From Aradus depressus (Eukaryota; Arthropoda; Insecta; Hemiptera; Aradidae): 64,000 nt of DNA. Both the position numbers and the translations under genes were made by a program. The notes below the pieces were generated by a model that worked only from the letters and a program-made list of their open reading frames with translations, did not search any database and was not told the DNA's origin. Positions 1 through 11,325 of this stretch are shown in pieces (position 1 is the first letter of the stretch; each line of letters starts with the position of its first letter). Location: the NCBI GenBank assembly GCA_963662175.1, contig OY759221.1, positions 36,826,045-36,890,044 of the forward strand, in the 5' to 3' direction.

Positions 1-582
1 AGTCCAAACCGAAGGACGACGTGCTCAAATTTATTTTTATCTTCCCGATTAAAACATCTGACCTAAGTGACTTGGCTAGATTTCGAAATGGCCATCCTGA
101 GCTCGGTAAACTCCATTCTTCAAATTTCTCGCTTTTAAACGGTTTTTAGTTTTAATATTTGTTAAAACTGATGAACAACCGGGATATCTGAATCCTACCC
201 AAAAATTGAAATAAAAATGTTTTTCGAAAAACGTCGGGCTAAATACCATTCTTCAAATTTCCTGCTTTTTAACGGTTTATAGATTTAATATTTGTTAAAA
301 CTGATAGACAGATTTAGATATATCGGGAAAGTCCTATCCGAAGGACGACGTGCTCAAGGTTTTTTGAACCTAAGTGAAATTTTAGCTACCTAGGTTTAGT
401 TACATAACATAGGACTCATTATCGAGCACCTGACATACAAAAAGGCCCTCGATCATAGCCTAAAGTCTAATCCGAAGGACGACGTGCTCAAATTTATTTT
501 TATCTTCCCGAATAAAATATCTGACCTAAGTGCCTTGGCTAGATTTCTAAGTGGCGATCCTGAGCTCGATAGACTCCATATG
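1..582. repeat. Fragment of the ~441-bp SINE-derived satellite
   Basis: This stretch matches the tandem satellite at 4,287-6,510: the same order of motifs (CCGAAGGACGACGTGCTCAA, then GACCTAAGTGCC, then GATCCTGAGCTCG) occurs twice, at about 10-110 and 470-570, with diverged spacer between. It is more degenerate than the copies at 4.3-6.5 kb. It is probably the left part of one array that was later split by Helitron insertions. From 583 to 727 I see no recognisable feature. Open frames here are not genes. Confidence 0.8.
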
Positions 583-727
583 TATGATAAAATAAGTTAC
601 CGTTTGGTTTCTACTAACATTATCAAGGAAGAAATGTGGAATATAAGTGGGCTTTGGAGATGGTAGTAGGAAGTTGGCAGGAGTGTTGGGTGATGTCACG
701 TACCCTATGTTGAGCGGAACGTTTAAG

Positions 728-1686
728 TCTATATTAATAAAGCTGAAACGGGGTTTGTGGGTTTGTGTGTTTGTATGTTTGTTCCAGCATCACGCCCATA
801 CGGCTGGACGGATTTTTATGAAACTTCACATGTAGCATTCTTTTGAGCCCGATTGGATAATAGGCTATGTCGCGTCCCAAAATTTTGATCGGGAGGGGGG
901 GTAGTAAGGGGGGCCTAAGTATATAAATAGTGCTAACTCATTAACTAATGGTCGAATTGACATGAAATTTCACATGTAGTATTTTTAAAAGCCAAAAAGG
1001 AAAAAAAGGTGTGTGGCGTCCCAAAGTTTTGAACGGGAGGGGGGTTGTGGGGTAGGCGTAAATTTGAAGATAGTGATAGATCATTTACGGATGATCGGAT
1101 TGTCATGGAATTTTTTATGTAGTATTCTTGATGGCCAAATAGAAAAATACACTATGTGACATCTTCAAAAATTTAACAGGGGGGGGGGGGGGAGCAAAGC
1201 ATAAAAAAATGCTGATTGATTAAAGGGTAATCGGATTGTCATGAATTTCACATGTAGTAGTAACTATGTATTCGCTGTGGGGTCCGCTGTTGCAAGGAAC
1301 ATACTAGCCGTGGTGCCCAGCGTTCCTAACTACGTACTTAATGTGGTGTTCGCCGTCGCAAGGCACATACTAGCTGTGGTGCCCAGCGTTCCTAACTACG
1401 TACTAGATGTGGGGTCCGCCGTCAGCGTTCCTAACTTCTTACTAGCATCGCTGCAAGTATTCACTAGCTGGGGTTTCCGCCGTTTAAAGGCGCATACTAG
1501 CTGTGGTGCCTAGGGGTCTTAAAAACTTATTAGCGTTACTATAGTTGAAGGACTATAAGCCTTATTCCGTATGAATAATCGAAAATTATAACATCATGAA
1601 TGTGGTGTCGAAGGATTGAATAGACTTACAGGAGATATTGAGAGAAAATTCAAAGTTCCCCGGGCAACGCCGGGTATTACTGCTAG
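728..1686 (+). mobile_element. Helitron copy 1 (non-autonomous, 0.96 kb)
   Basis: It starts with TC (TCTATATTAATAAAGCTGAA) and ends with CTAG at 1,683-1,686. The end is preceded by a short hairpin (CCCGG-GCAACG-CCGGG) about 10 bases upstream. These are the hallmarks of Helitrons: 5' TC, 3' CTRR and a subterminal hairpin. The interior holds degenerate copies of a G-rich repeat of about 143 bp (840-1,230), then a short run of a 33/66-bp minisatellite (1,250-1,510). No Rep/helicase is encoded, so it is non-autonomous. Its 3' CTAG abuts directly on the 5' TC of copy 2. The base before the 5' TC is G rather than the expected A, so the left junction may be altered. Confidence 0.85.
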
Positions 1687-4286
1687 TCTATATTAATAAA
1701 GCTGAAACGGGGTTTGTTTGTTTGTTTGTATGTATGTTTGTTCCAGCATCACGCCCAAACCGCTGGACGGATTTTTATGAAACTGCCCATGTAGCATTCT
1801 TTTGAGCCCGAATGAATAATAGGCTATGTGGCGTCCCAAAATTTTGATCGGGAGGGGGGGTTGTAAGGGGGGCCTAAGTATAAAAATAGTGCTAACTCAT
1901 TAACTAATGGTCAAATTGTCATGAAATTTCACAGGTAGTCTTTTTAAAAGCCAAACAGGAAAAAAGGTGTGTGGCGTCCCAAAGTTTTGAACGGGAGGGG
2001 GGGTTGTGGGGGGGCCTAAGTATAAATATAGAGCTAACTCATTAACTAATGGGCGAATCGTCATGAAATTTCACATGTAGTATTTTTAAAAGCCAAATAG
2101 GAAAAAAAGGTGTGTGGCGTCCCAAAGTTTTGAACGGGAGGGGGGGTTGTGGGGGGGCCTAAGTATAAATATAGAGCTAACTCTTTAACGGTTGGTCGGA
2201 TTGTCACGAAATTTCACATGGAGTATTCCTGAAGACCAAATAGAAAAATAGGCGGTGTGACGGCTCAAAATTTTTTACGGGAGGGGGGGGTAGTTGGGGG
2301 GCCTAAGTATAAATATAGAGCTAACTCATTAACTAATGGGCGAATCGTCATGAAATTTCACATGTAGTATTTTTAAAAGCCAAATAGGAAATAAAGGTGT
2401 GTGGCGTCCCAAAGTTTTGAACGGGAGGGGGGATGTGGGGGGCCTAAGTATAAATATAGAGCTAACTCTTTAACGGTTGGTCGGATTGTCACGAAATTTC
2501 ACATGTAGTATTCCTAAAGGTCAAATAGAAATATTAGGCGTGTGACGGCCCAAAATGTTGAACAGGAAGGAGGGTTGTGGGGGGGACTAAGTATAAATAT
2601 AGAGCTAGCTCATTAACGGTTGATCGTATTGTCATGAATCGGATTGTCATGAATTTTACATGTAGTAGTAGTAACTATGTATTCGCTGTGGGGTTCACTG
2701 TTGCAAGACATTTACTAGCTGTGATGTCCAGCGTTCCTAATATCGTACTAGCTGTGGGGTCCGCTGTTGCAAGGTCTTTACTAGCTGTAGTGCTCAGCCC
2801 CAGCGTTCCTAACTATGTACTGGCTGTGGGGTTCGCTGTTGCAAGGCACCTATAAGACATTTACTAGCTGTAATGCCCAGCGTTTCTAATTACGTACTAG
2901 CTGTGGGGTCTGCTGTTGCAAGGCGCTAGCAGTGTGGCCCAGCGTATTTCACTCGTAGGTACTAGCTGTGGGGTCCGCCGTTGCAAAACTCATACTAGCT
3001 GTGATGCCCTGTGGTTCTAACTACATACTATCTGTGGGGTCCGCAGTTGCAAGGCACCTACTACCTGTAGGGCCCAGCGTTCCTAAAAACGTACTAACTG
3101 TGGGGTCCGTCGTTGCAAAAGCATACTAGCTGTGATGCCCAGGGTTCCTAATATCGTACTAGCTGTGGGGTCCGCTGTTGCAAGGTCTTTACTAGCTGTA
3201 GTGCTCAGCCCCACCGTTCCTAACTATGTACTGGCTGTGGGGTTCGCTGTTGCAAGGCACCTATAAGACATTTACTAGCTGTAATGCCCAGCGTTTCTAA
3301 TTACGTACTAGCTGTGGGGTCTGCTGTTGCAAGGCGCTAGCAGTGTGGCCCAGCGTATTTCACTCGTAGGTACTAGCTGTGGGGTCCGCCGTTGCAAAAC
3401 TCATACTAGCTGTGATGCCCTGTGGTTCTAACTACATACTATCTGTGGGGTCCGCAGTTGCAAGGCACCTACTACCTGTAGGGCCCAGCGTTCCTAAAAA
3501 CGTACTAACTGTGGGGTCCGTCGTTGCAAAAGCATACTAGCTGTGATGCCCAGGGTTCCTAATATCGTACTAGCTGTGGGGTCCGTTGTTGCAAGGCATT
3601 TACTAGCTGTAGTGCCCAGCGTTCCTAACTTCGTACTAGCTGTGGGGTCCGTTGTTGCAAGGCATTTACTAGCTGTAGTGCCCAGCGTTCCTAACTATGT
3701 ACTAGCTGTGAAGTTCGCTGTTGCAAAGCACTTACTAACTGTAATGCCCAGCGTATTTAACTACATACTAGCTGTGGGGTCCGCTGTTGCAAGGCACTTA
3801 ATAGCTGTGATGCCCAGCGTTCCTAACTTCGTACTAGCTGTGGGGTCCGCTGTTGCGAGGCACATACTAGCTGTGGTGACCAGCGTTCCTAACTACGTAC
3901 TAGCTGTTGGGTCCGCCGTCGCAAGGCACATACTAGCTATGATGCCCAGCATTCCCAACTACGTACTAGCTGTGGTGCTCAGCGTTGCAAGCCACATACT
4001 AGCTGTGGTCACAAACGTTCTTAAGTACGCACTGATTAGGACGTCCAGCGATGCTAAGTATTCACTAGGTGTGGCTTCCGCCGTTGAAAGGCGCATACTA
4101 GCTGTGGTGCCCAGGGGTCCTAAAAACTTACTAGCGTTAGAACAGCTGAAGGACTATAAGCCTTATTCCGTATGAATAATTGAAAATTATAACATCATGA
4201 ATGTACTGTCGAGGAACTGAATAGCGTTATAGAAGATATTGGGAGAAAAATCAAAGTTCCCCGGGCAACGCCGGGTATAACTGCTA
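1687..4286 (+). mobile_element. Helitron copy 2 (non-autonomous, 2.6 kb)
   Basis: It begins TCTATATTAATAAAGCTGAA immediately after the CTAG of copy 1. It ends at about 4,286 in CCGGGTATAACTGCTA followed by TAG of the flanking satellite, so the terminal CTAG has lost one base or the junction was repaired. It inserted into the 441-bp satellite, which resumes at once as TAGATTTAATATTTG. Inside are G-rich repeats (1,800-2,640) and a long 66-bp minisatellite (2,645-4,135), then the conserved 3' 150 bp shared with the other copies. It encodes no transposition protein. Confidence 0.82.
2645..4135 (+). repeat. 66-bp minisatellite (two 33-bp half-units) in Helitron 2
   Basis: About 22 tandem units. 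Each is made of two related 33-mers, both starting ACTAGCTGTGG: one continues GGTCCGCTGTTGCAAGG, the other TGCCCAGCGTTCCTAAC. Because 66 is divisible by three, a frame stays open for 210 codons from 3,543. It reads as a 22-residue repeat around VPNYVLAVGSAVARHLLAV. Other parts of the same array are interrupted by stops and small indels. Segments of about 400 bp within it are themselves duplicated (around 2,880-3,150 and 3,280-3,550). I read it as a non-coding Helitron tandem array. Confidence 0.85.
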
Positions 4287-6510
4287 TAGATTTAATATTT
4301 GTTAAAACTGATAGAGAACGACCGGATTATCTGAATCCTACACAAAAATCAAAATAAAAATGTTTTTCAAAAAATTCACGCTATTTAACGGTTTATAGGC
4401 TTGATAATTGTTAAAACTGATACGACAGAATCAGGTATATCCGAAAAGTCCCATCCGACGGACGACGTGCTCAAGGCTATTGTCAACCTAAGTGAAATTT
4501 CACCTAACCAGGTTTATTTACATAACATACGTCTCATTATCGAGTACCTCACATTCGAAAAAGCCCTGGATCATCGCTTAAAGTCCCATCCGAAGGACGA
4601 CGTGCTCAAAGTGTTTTTTAACTTCCCGATTGAAACATCTGACCTAAGTGCCTCAGCTAGATTTCTAAGTGGCGATCCTGAGCTCGGTAGACTCCATTCT
4701 TGAAATTTCTCGTTTTTTAACGGTTTATAGATTTAATATTTGTTAAAACTGATAGAGAACGACCGGATTATCTGAATCCTACACAAAAATCAAAATCAAA
4801 ATGTTTTTCAAAAAATTTGCTCTATTTAACGGTTTATAGGCTTAATAATTGTTAAAACTGATACGACAGATTCAGATTTATCCGGAAAGTCCCATCCGAA
4901 GGACGACGTGCTCAAGGCTTTCAACCTAAGTAGAAATTGACCTACCCAGGTTTATTTACATAACATACGTCTCATTATCGAGTACCTCACATTCGAAAAA
5001 GCCCTGGATCATTGCTTAATGTCCCATCCGAAGGACGACGTGCTCAAAGTTATTTTTAGCTTCCCGATTAAAACATCTGACCTAAGTGCCTCAACTATAT
5101 TTCTAAGTGGCGATCCTGAGCTCGGTAGACTCCATTCTTGAAATTTCTCGCTTTTTAACGGTTTATAGATTTAATATTTGTTGAAACTGATAGAGAACGA
5201 CCGGATTATCTGAATCCTACACAAAAATCAAAATAAAAATGTTTTTCAAAAAATTCACGCTATTTAACGGTTTATAGGCTTAATAATTGATAAAACTGAT
5301 ACGACAGAATCAGATATATCCGAAAAGTCCCATCCGACGGACGACGTGCTCAAGGCTATTTTCAACCTAAGTGAAATTTCTCCTAACCAGGTTTATTTAC
5401 ATAACATACGTCTCATTATCGAGTACCTCACATTCGAAAAAGCCCTGGATCATCGCTTAAAGTCCCATCCGAAGGACGACGTGCTCAAAGTGTTTTTTAA
5501 CTTCCCGATTGAAACATCTGACCTAAGTGCCTCAGCTAGATTTCTAAGTGGCGATCCTGAGCTCGGTAGACTCCATTCTTCAAATTTCTCGCTTTTTAAC
5601 GGTTTATAGATTTAATATTTGTTAAAACTGATAGAGAACGACCGGATTATCTGAATCCTACACAAAAATCAAAATAAAAATGTTTTTCAAAAAATTTGCG
5701 CTATTTAACGGTTTATAGGCTTAATAATTGTTAAAACTGATACGACAGATTCAGATTTATCCGGAAAGTCCCATCCGAAGGACGACGTGCTCAAGGCTAT
5801 TTTCAACCTAAGTGAAATTTCACCTACCCAGGTTTATTTACATAACATACGTCTCATTATCGAGTACCTCACATTCGAAAAAGTCCTGGAACATCGCTTA
5901 AAGTCCCATCCGAAGGACGACGTGCTCATAGTTATTTTTCACTTCCCGATTAAAACATCTGACCTTAGTGCCTCAGCTAGATTTGTAAGTGGCGATCCTG
6001 AGCTCGGTAGACTCCATTCTTCAAATTTCTCGCTTTTTAACGGTTTATAGATTAAATATTTGTTAAAACTGATAGAGAACGACCGGATTATCTGAACCCC
6101 ACACAAAAATCAAAATGAAAACGTTTTTCAAAAAATTCGCGCTATTTAACGGTTTATAGGCTTAATAATTGTTAAAACTGATACTACAGATTCAGATATA
6201 TCCGGAAAGTCCCATCCGAAGGACGACGTGCTCAAGGCTTTCAACCTAAGTAGAAATTGACCTACCCAGGTTTATTTACATAACATACGTCTCATTATCG
6301 AGTACCTCACATTCGAAAAAGCCCTGGATCATCGCTTAATGTCCCATCCGAAGGACGAAGTGCTCAAAGTTATTTTTAACTTCCCGATTAAAACATCTGA
6401 CCTAAGTGCCTCAGCTAGATTTCTAAGTGGCGATCCTGAGCTCGGTAGACTCCATTCTTCAAATTTCTTGCTTTTTAACGGTTCATAGATTTAATATTTG
6501 TTAACTGACA
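4287..6510 (+). repeat. ~441-bp tandem satellite array (five copies)
   Basis: The motif TAGAGAACGACCGGATTATC recurs at about 4,312, 4,753, 5,191, 5,632 and 6,073, giving a period of 438-441 bp. Each unit contains two related blocks with CATCCGAAGGACGACGTGCT. One also carries GAGTACCTCACATTCGAAAA...CATCGCTTAAAGTCCCATCC. The order of these blocks parallels the body of the tRNA-derived SINEs found elsewhere here (GAGTACCTGACATCGTACAG...CATCGCTTAACGTCCCATCC). The satellite therefore appears to have grown from a SINE fragment. Open frames of 87-100 codons occur in several units but are not conserved as genes. At 6,511-6,675 there is unique AT-rich sequence. Confidence 0.88.
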
Positions 6511-6714
6511 GAGCCATAGAGTGTGCTGGTTTCGGATTATGCCAACGTCAGCACAACGTTCAGACTGACTTTAAATATGGTGACACCGATCCACTATGGA
6601 AGAAAAATGCCAAAAAAAAAAAGATGTATGTATAGATATGAACACAAATTAAAACTTGTGTACATTGTGATATAATCTATATAAATAAAGCTGAAACGGG
6701 GCATTCTTTTGAGC

Positions 6715-8390
6715 CCGATTGAATAATAGGCTATGTGGCGTCCCAGAATTTTGAACGGGAGGGAGGGTTGTAAGGGGGGCCTAAGTATATAAATAGTGCT
6801 AACTCATTAACTAATGGTCAAATTGTCATGAAATTTCACACGTAGTCTTTTTAAAAGCCAATCAGGAAAAAAAGGTGTGTGGCGTCCCAAAGTTTTGAAC
6901 GGGAGGGGGGGTTGTGGGGGGGCCTAAGTATAAATATAGAGCTAACTCATTAACTAATGGGCGAATCGTCATGAAATTTCACATGTAGTATTTTTAAAAG
7001 CCAAATAGGAAAAAAAGGTGTGTGGCGTCCCAAAGTTTTGAACGGGAGGGGGGGTTGTGGGGGGGGCCTAAGTATAAATATAGAGCTAACTCATTAACTA
7101 ATGGGCGAATCGTCATGAAATTTCACATGTAGTATTTTTAAAAGCCAAATAGGAAAAAAAGGTGTGTGGCGTCCCAAAGTTTTGATCGGGAGGGGGGGTT
7201 GTAAGGGGGGCCTAAGTATATAAATAGTGCTAACACATTAACTAATGGTCGAATTGTCATGAAATTTCACATGTAGTATTTTTAAAAGCCAAATAGGAAA
7301 AAAAGGTGTGTGGCGTCCCAAAGTTTTGATCAGGAGGGGGGGTTGTGGGGGGGGCCTAAGTATAAATATAGAGCTAACTCATTAACTAATGGGCGAATCG
7401 TCATGAAATTTCACGTAGTATTTTTAAAAGCCAAATAGCAAAAAAAGGTGTGTGGCGTCCCAAAGTTTTGAACGGGAGGGGGGTTGTGGGGGGGCCTAAG
7501 TATAAATATAGAGCTAACTCTTTAACAGTTGGTCGGATTGTCACGAAGTTTCACATGTAGTATTCCTGAAGACCAAATAAAAAAATAGGCGGTGTGACGG
7601 CTCAAAAGTTTTTACGGGAGGGGGGGTTGTGGGGGGGCCTAAGTATAAATATAGAGCTAACTCATTAACTAATGGGCGAATCGTCATGAAATTTCACATG
7701 TAATATTCCTAAAGGTCAAATAGAAATATTAGGTGTGTGACGGCCCAAAGTTTTGATCGGGAGGGGGGGTTGTAAGGGGGGCCTAAGTATATAAATAGTG
7801 CTAACACATTAACTAATGGGCGAATCGTCATGAAATTTCACGTAGTATTTTTAAAAGCCAAATAGGAAAAAAAGGTGTGTGGCGTCCCAAAGTTTCGAAC
7901 GGGAGGGGGGGTTGTAAGGGGGGCCTAAGTATAAATATAGAGCTAATTCTTTAACGGTTGTCGGATTGTCACGAAATTTCACATTCCTGAAGACCAAATA
8001 AAAAAATAGGCGGTGTGACGGTTCAAAAGTTTTTACGGGAGGGGGGGTAGTGGGGGGGCCTAAGTATAAATATAGAGCTAACTCATTAACTAATGGGCGA
8101 ATCGTCATGAAATTTCACATGTAATATTCCTAAAGGTCAAATAGAAATATTAGGTGTGTGACGGCCCAAAATTTTGAACAGGAAGGAGGGTTGTGGGGGG
8201 GGGGGCTAAATATACATATAGAGTTAGCTCATTAACGGTTGGTCGTATTGTCACGAAATTTCGCATATATTATTCCTGAAGGCCAAATAGAAAAATAAGG
8301 TGTGTGGCGTCCCGAAGTTTTGAACGGGTGACGGGGTTGAGGGGGGGGTATAAATATAGAGCTAGCTCATTAACGGTTGATCGTATTGTC
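6715..8390 (+). repeat. G-rich ~143-bp tandem array in Helitron 3
   Basis: The anchor GTGGCGTCCCAAAG recurs at about 6,880, 7,023 and 7,167 and onward, a period of 143-144 bp. There are about eleven units, the later ones shuffled and partly degenerate. Each unit has an AT-rich half (TCATGAAATTTCACATGTAG) and a half with two runs of seven or more G. The G runs are on the Helitron sense strand. The same unit forms arrays in Helitrons 1, 2 and in the copy at the right edge of the window. A weak minus-strand frame at 7,851-8,108 is a by-product. Confidence 0.85.
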
Positions 8391-8399
8391 ATGAATCGG

Positions 8400-10190
8400 A
8401 TTGTCATGAATTTCACATGTAGTAGTAGTAGTAACTATATATTCGCTGTGGGGTTCACCGTTGCAAGACATTTACTAGCTGTGATGTCCAGCGTTCCTAA
8501 TATCATACTAGCTGTGGGGTCCGCTGTTGCAAGGCACTTACTAGCTGTAGTGCTCAGCCCCAGCGTTCCTAACTATGTACTGGCTGTGGGGTTCGCTGTT
8601 GCAAGGCACCTACAAGACATTTACTAGCTGTGATGCCCAGCGTTCCTAATTACGTACTAGCTGTGGGGTCTGCTGTTGCAAGGAGCTAGCAGTGTGGCCC
8701 AGCGTTCCTAAAAACGTACTAACTGTGGGGTCCGTCGTTGCAAAAGCATACTAGCTGTGATGCCCAGGGTTCCTAATATCGTACTAGCTGTGGGGTCCGT
8801 TGTTGCAAGGCATTTACTAGCTGTAGTGCCCAGCGTTCCTAACTATGTACTAGCTGTGAAGTTTGCTGTTGCAAAGCACTTACTAACTGTAATGCCCAGC
8901 GTATTTAACTACGTACTAGCTGTGGGGTCCGCTGTAGCAAGGCAATAGCTGTGATGCCCAGCGTTCCTAACTTCGTACTAGCTGTGGGGTCCGCTGTTGC
9001 GAGGCACATACTAGCTGTGGTGACCAGCGTTCCTAACTACGTACTAGCTGTGGGGTCCGTTGTTGCAAGGCATTTACTAGCTGTAGTGCCCAGCGTTCCT
9101 AACTATGTACTAGCTGTGAAGTTCGCTGTTGCAAAGCACTTACTAACTGTAATGCCCAGCGTATTTAACGACATACTAGCTGTGGGGTCCGCTGTTGCAA
9201 GGCGCTAGCAGTGTGGCCCAGCGTATTTAACTACGTAGGTACTAGCTGTGGGGTCCACCTTTGCAAAACTCATACTAGCTGTGATGCCCTGTGGTTCTAA
9301 CTACATACTATCTGTGGGGTCTGCAGTTGCAAGGCACCTACTACCTGTAGGGCCCAGCGTTCCTAAAAACGTACTAGCTGTGGGGTCCGTCGTTGCAAAA
9401 GCATACTAGCTGTGATGCCCAGGGTTCCTAATATCGTACTAGCTGTGGGGTCCGTTGTTGCAAGGCATTTACTAGCTGTAGTGCCCAGCGTTCCTAACTA
9501 TGTACTAGCTGTGAAGTTCGCTGTTGCAAAGCACTTACTAACTGTAATGCCCAGCGTATTTAACTACGTACTAGCTGTGGGGTCCGCTATAGCAAGGCAC
9601 TTAATAGCTGTGATGCCCAGCGTTCCTAACTTCGTACTAGCTGTGGGGTCCGCTGTTGCGAGGCACATACTAGCTGTGGTGACCAGCGTTCCTAACTACG
9701 TACTAGCTGTGGGGTCCGTTGTTGCAAGGCATTTACTAGCTGTAGTGCCCAGCGTTCCTAACTATGTACTAGCTGTGAAGTTCGCTGTTGCGAGGCACAT
9801 ACTAGCTGTGGTGACCAGCGTTCCTAACTACATACTAGCTGTGGGGTCCGCTGTTGCAAGGCACTTAATAGCTGTGATGCCCAGCGTTCCTAACTTCGTA
9901 CTAGCTGTGGGGTCCGCTGTTGCGAGGCACATACTAGCTGTGGTGACCAGCGTTCCTAACTACATACTAGCTGTTGGGTCCGCCGTCGCAAGGCACATAC
10001 TAGCTATGATGCCCAGCATTCCCAACTACGTACTAGCTGTGGTCACAAACGTTCTTAAGTACGCACTGACTATGACGTCCAGCGATGCTAAGTATTTACT
10101 AGGTGTGGCTTCCGCCGTTGAAAGGCGCATACTAGCTGTGGTGCCCAGGAGTCCTAAAAACTTACTAGCGTTACAACAGCTGAAGGACTA
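8400..10190 (+). repeat. 66-bp minisatellite in Helitron 3
   Basis: Same two-part 33+33 bp unit as in Helitron 2, about 26 copies, ending near 10,100 in variant units and the common Helitron tail. One frame stays open from 9,412 to 10,209 (265 codons) because the unit is a multiple of three. The frame is broken repeatedly further left (stops near 8,630, 8,950 and 9,210). Every 33-mer contains a CTAG. Confidence 0.85.
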
Positions 10191-10321
10191 TAAGCCTTAT
10201 TCCGTATGAATAATTGAAAATTATAACATCATGAATGTACTGTCGAGGAACTGAATAGCGTTATAGAAGATATTGGGACAAAAATCAAAGTTCCCCGGGC
10301 AACGCCGGGTATTACTGCTAG

Positions 10322-10977
10322 TAACAATATATATACAAATATATATAGTTCTTATGGAATAAATAATGATAAGTGAAAGTGGTATTGTCTTCTGAGATTA
10401 TTTTAATCACCGTTACACCTTTTTAGTTTCTAGATTGATTGTGAGTCGTAGTGTCCCACGGGAAATAAAAGTGTTGAAGGTACAGCAGCTTAATTCTAAT
10501 TTGTCAATATAATCAAACTAAGCTATGGAGATAATTAACTGAGCCAGTGTATGGTTCACATGAACTCAATGTAATCATTAGATGCATTGAGACCTATGGA
10601 GTAGCGAGAGAGGGGGGGTCACAAGTTTGAAACAATGTCTATTTATCTCTAGATAAGTGACTTGTCCTTAAATAAAAATGTGATGGAGCCATATCTGAAC
10701 TTTCTTATACCAACCGTATACACTCCTCCTCTGACCTCTTAAAATTTTTTCATACTGACATTACTGGATATAAGAATGTAGTATGCTGGCATCAGCGGTT
10801 TTATTTGTTTCATTCCACATCATAATTCTGAGTGTAGACTTTCTTATACCCAGTATGAAATTATTTTGGGGAAGGGAGAAAAACATGTTTGGTATAAGAA
10901 AGGCTTATTACATATACTTTAGTTTTATCCTTTTTAATAAAAAACAAATAATAAAAACATATTTAATTTTTTGTATT
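10322..10977. other. No gene seen; AT-rich spacer
   Basis: Unique AT-rich sequence between Helitron 3 and the first SINE. A 105-codon plus frame (10,783-11,100) runs into the SINE and has no recognisable protein features. Confidence 0.6.
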
Positions 10978-11325
10978 AGGTTTGGGTTAGGTTTTATGAC
11001 TCATGCCCGGGCTTCAACTACGAGGTCATATCGCCTACTACCAGAGCGCTCTTTCGTCACTCTGGTGGACATGAGCCCGACTCTACTGTGGGAGTCCTAA
11101 ATTTTGCCTAGCCTAAATTTTTATTCACCTAGGGTAGGGGTCTTTAACGAGTACCTGACATCGTACAGGCTCAGGACCATCGCTTAACGTCCCATCCGAT
11201 TGACGGCGTGCTTAAGTTTATTTTACCTCCAAGATAAAATAAACTAAGGGCCTCGGTCGGGCTACGAACCCACGACCTTGAGCTCAGAAGTCAAGCACGC
11301 ATACCACTGAGCTACCGGCGCCCTC
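10978..11325 (-). mobile_element. tRNA-derived SINE (full length, minus)
   Basis: The right end, read on the minus strand, is a tRNA-like head: GGCGCCGGTAGCTCAGTGGT (box A region), then GGTCGTGGGTTCG (box B region). The body contains TAAAATAAACTTAAGCACGCC, CGATGGTCC and GGGTAGGCAAAATTTAGGA. It ends ATGAGTCATAA. At least a dozen full or broken copies of this family occur in the window, which makes the consensus easy to see. SINEs of this type are transcribed by RNA polymerase III and mobilised by LINE proteins. The head is not a functional tRNA. Confidence 0.88.

Larger units (their letters stand above)
6676..10321 (+). mobile_element. Helitron copy 3 (non-autonomous, 3.6 kb, intact ends)
   Basis: It starts TCTATATAAATAAAGCTGAA at 6,676 with A just before it, and ends ...CCGGGTATTACTGCTAG at 10,321 with T just after. 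That is the Helitron A|T target preference. The 3' hairpin CCCGG/CCGGG is intact. The interior is two arrays: the G-rich repeat of about 143 bp (6,715-8,390) and the 66-bp minisatellite (8,400-10,100). The shared 3' tail follows, containing GAAGGACTATAAGCCTTATT. No helicase is encoded, so it depends on proteins from elsewhere. It is the cleanest full-length copy in the window. Confidence 0.9.

Noticed and set aside
5346..6050. Repeated 87-codon frames starting MLKAIFNLSEISP
   Set aside because: They fall in the 441-bp satellite and include SINE-derived sequence; sister units carry stops and frameshifts.
7851..8108. 85-codon minus-strand frame
   Set aside because: Lies across two units of the Helitron G-rich array and reads the repeat twice.
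9412..10209. 265-codon open frame with a 22-residue VPNYVLAVGSAVARHLLAV-type repeat
   Set aside because: It lies in a Helitron minisatellite whose 66-bp unit is a multiple of three. The frame is repeatedly broken in neighbouring stretches and no conserved start or flanking domain exists.
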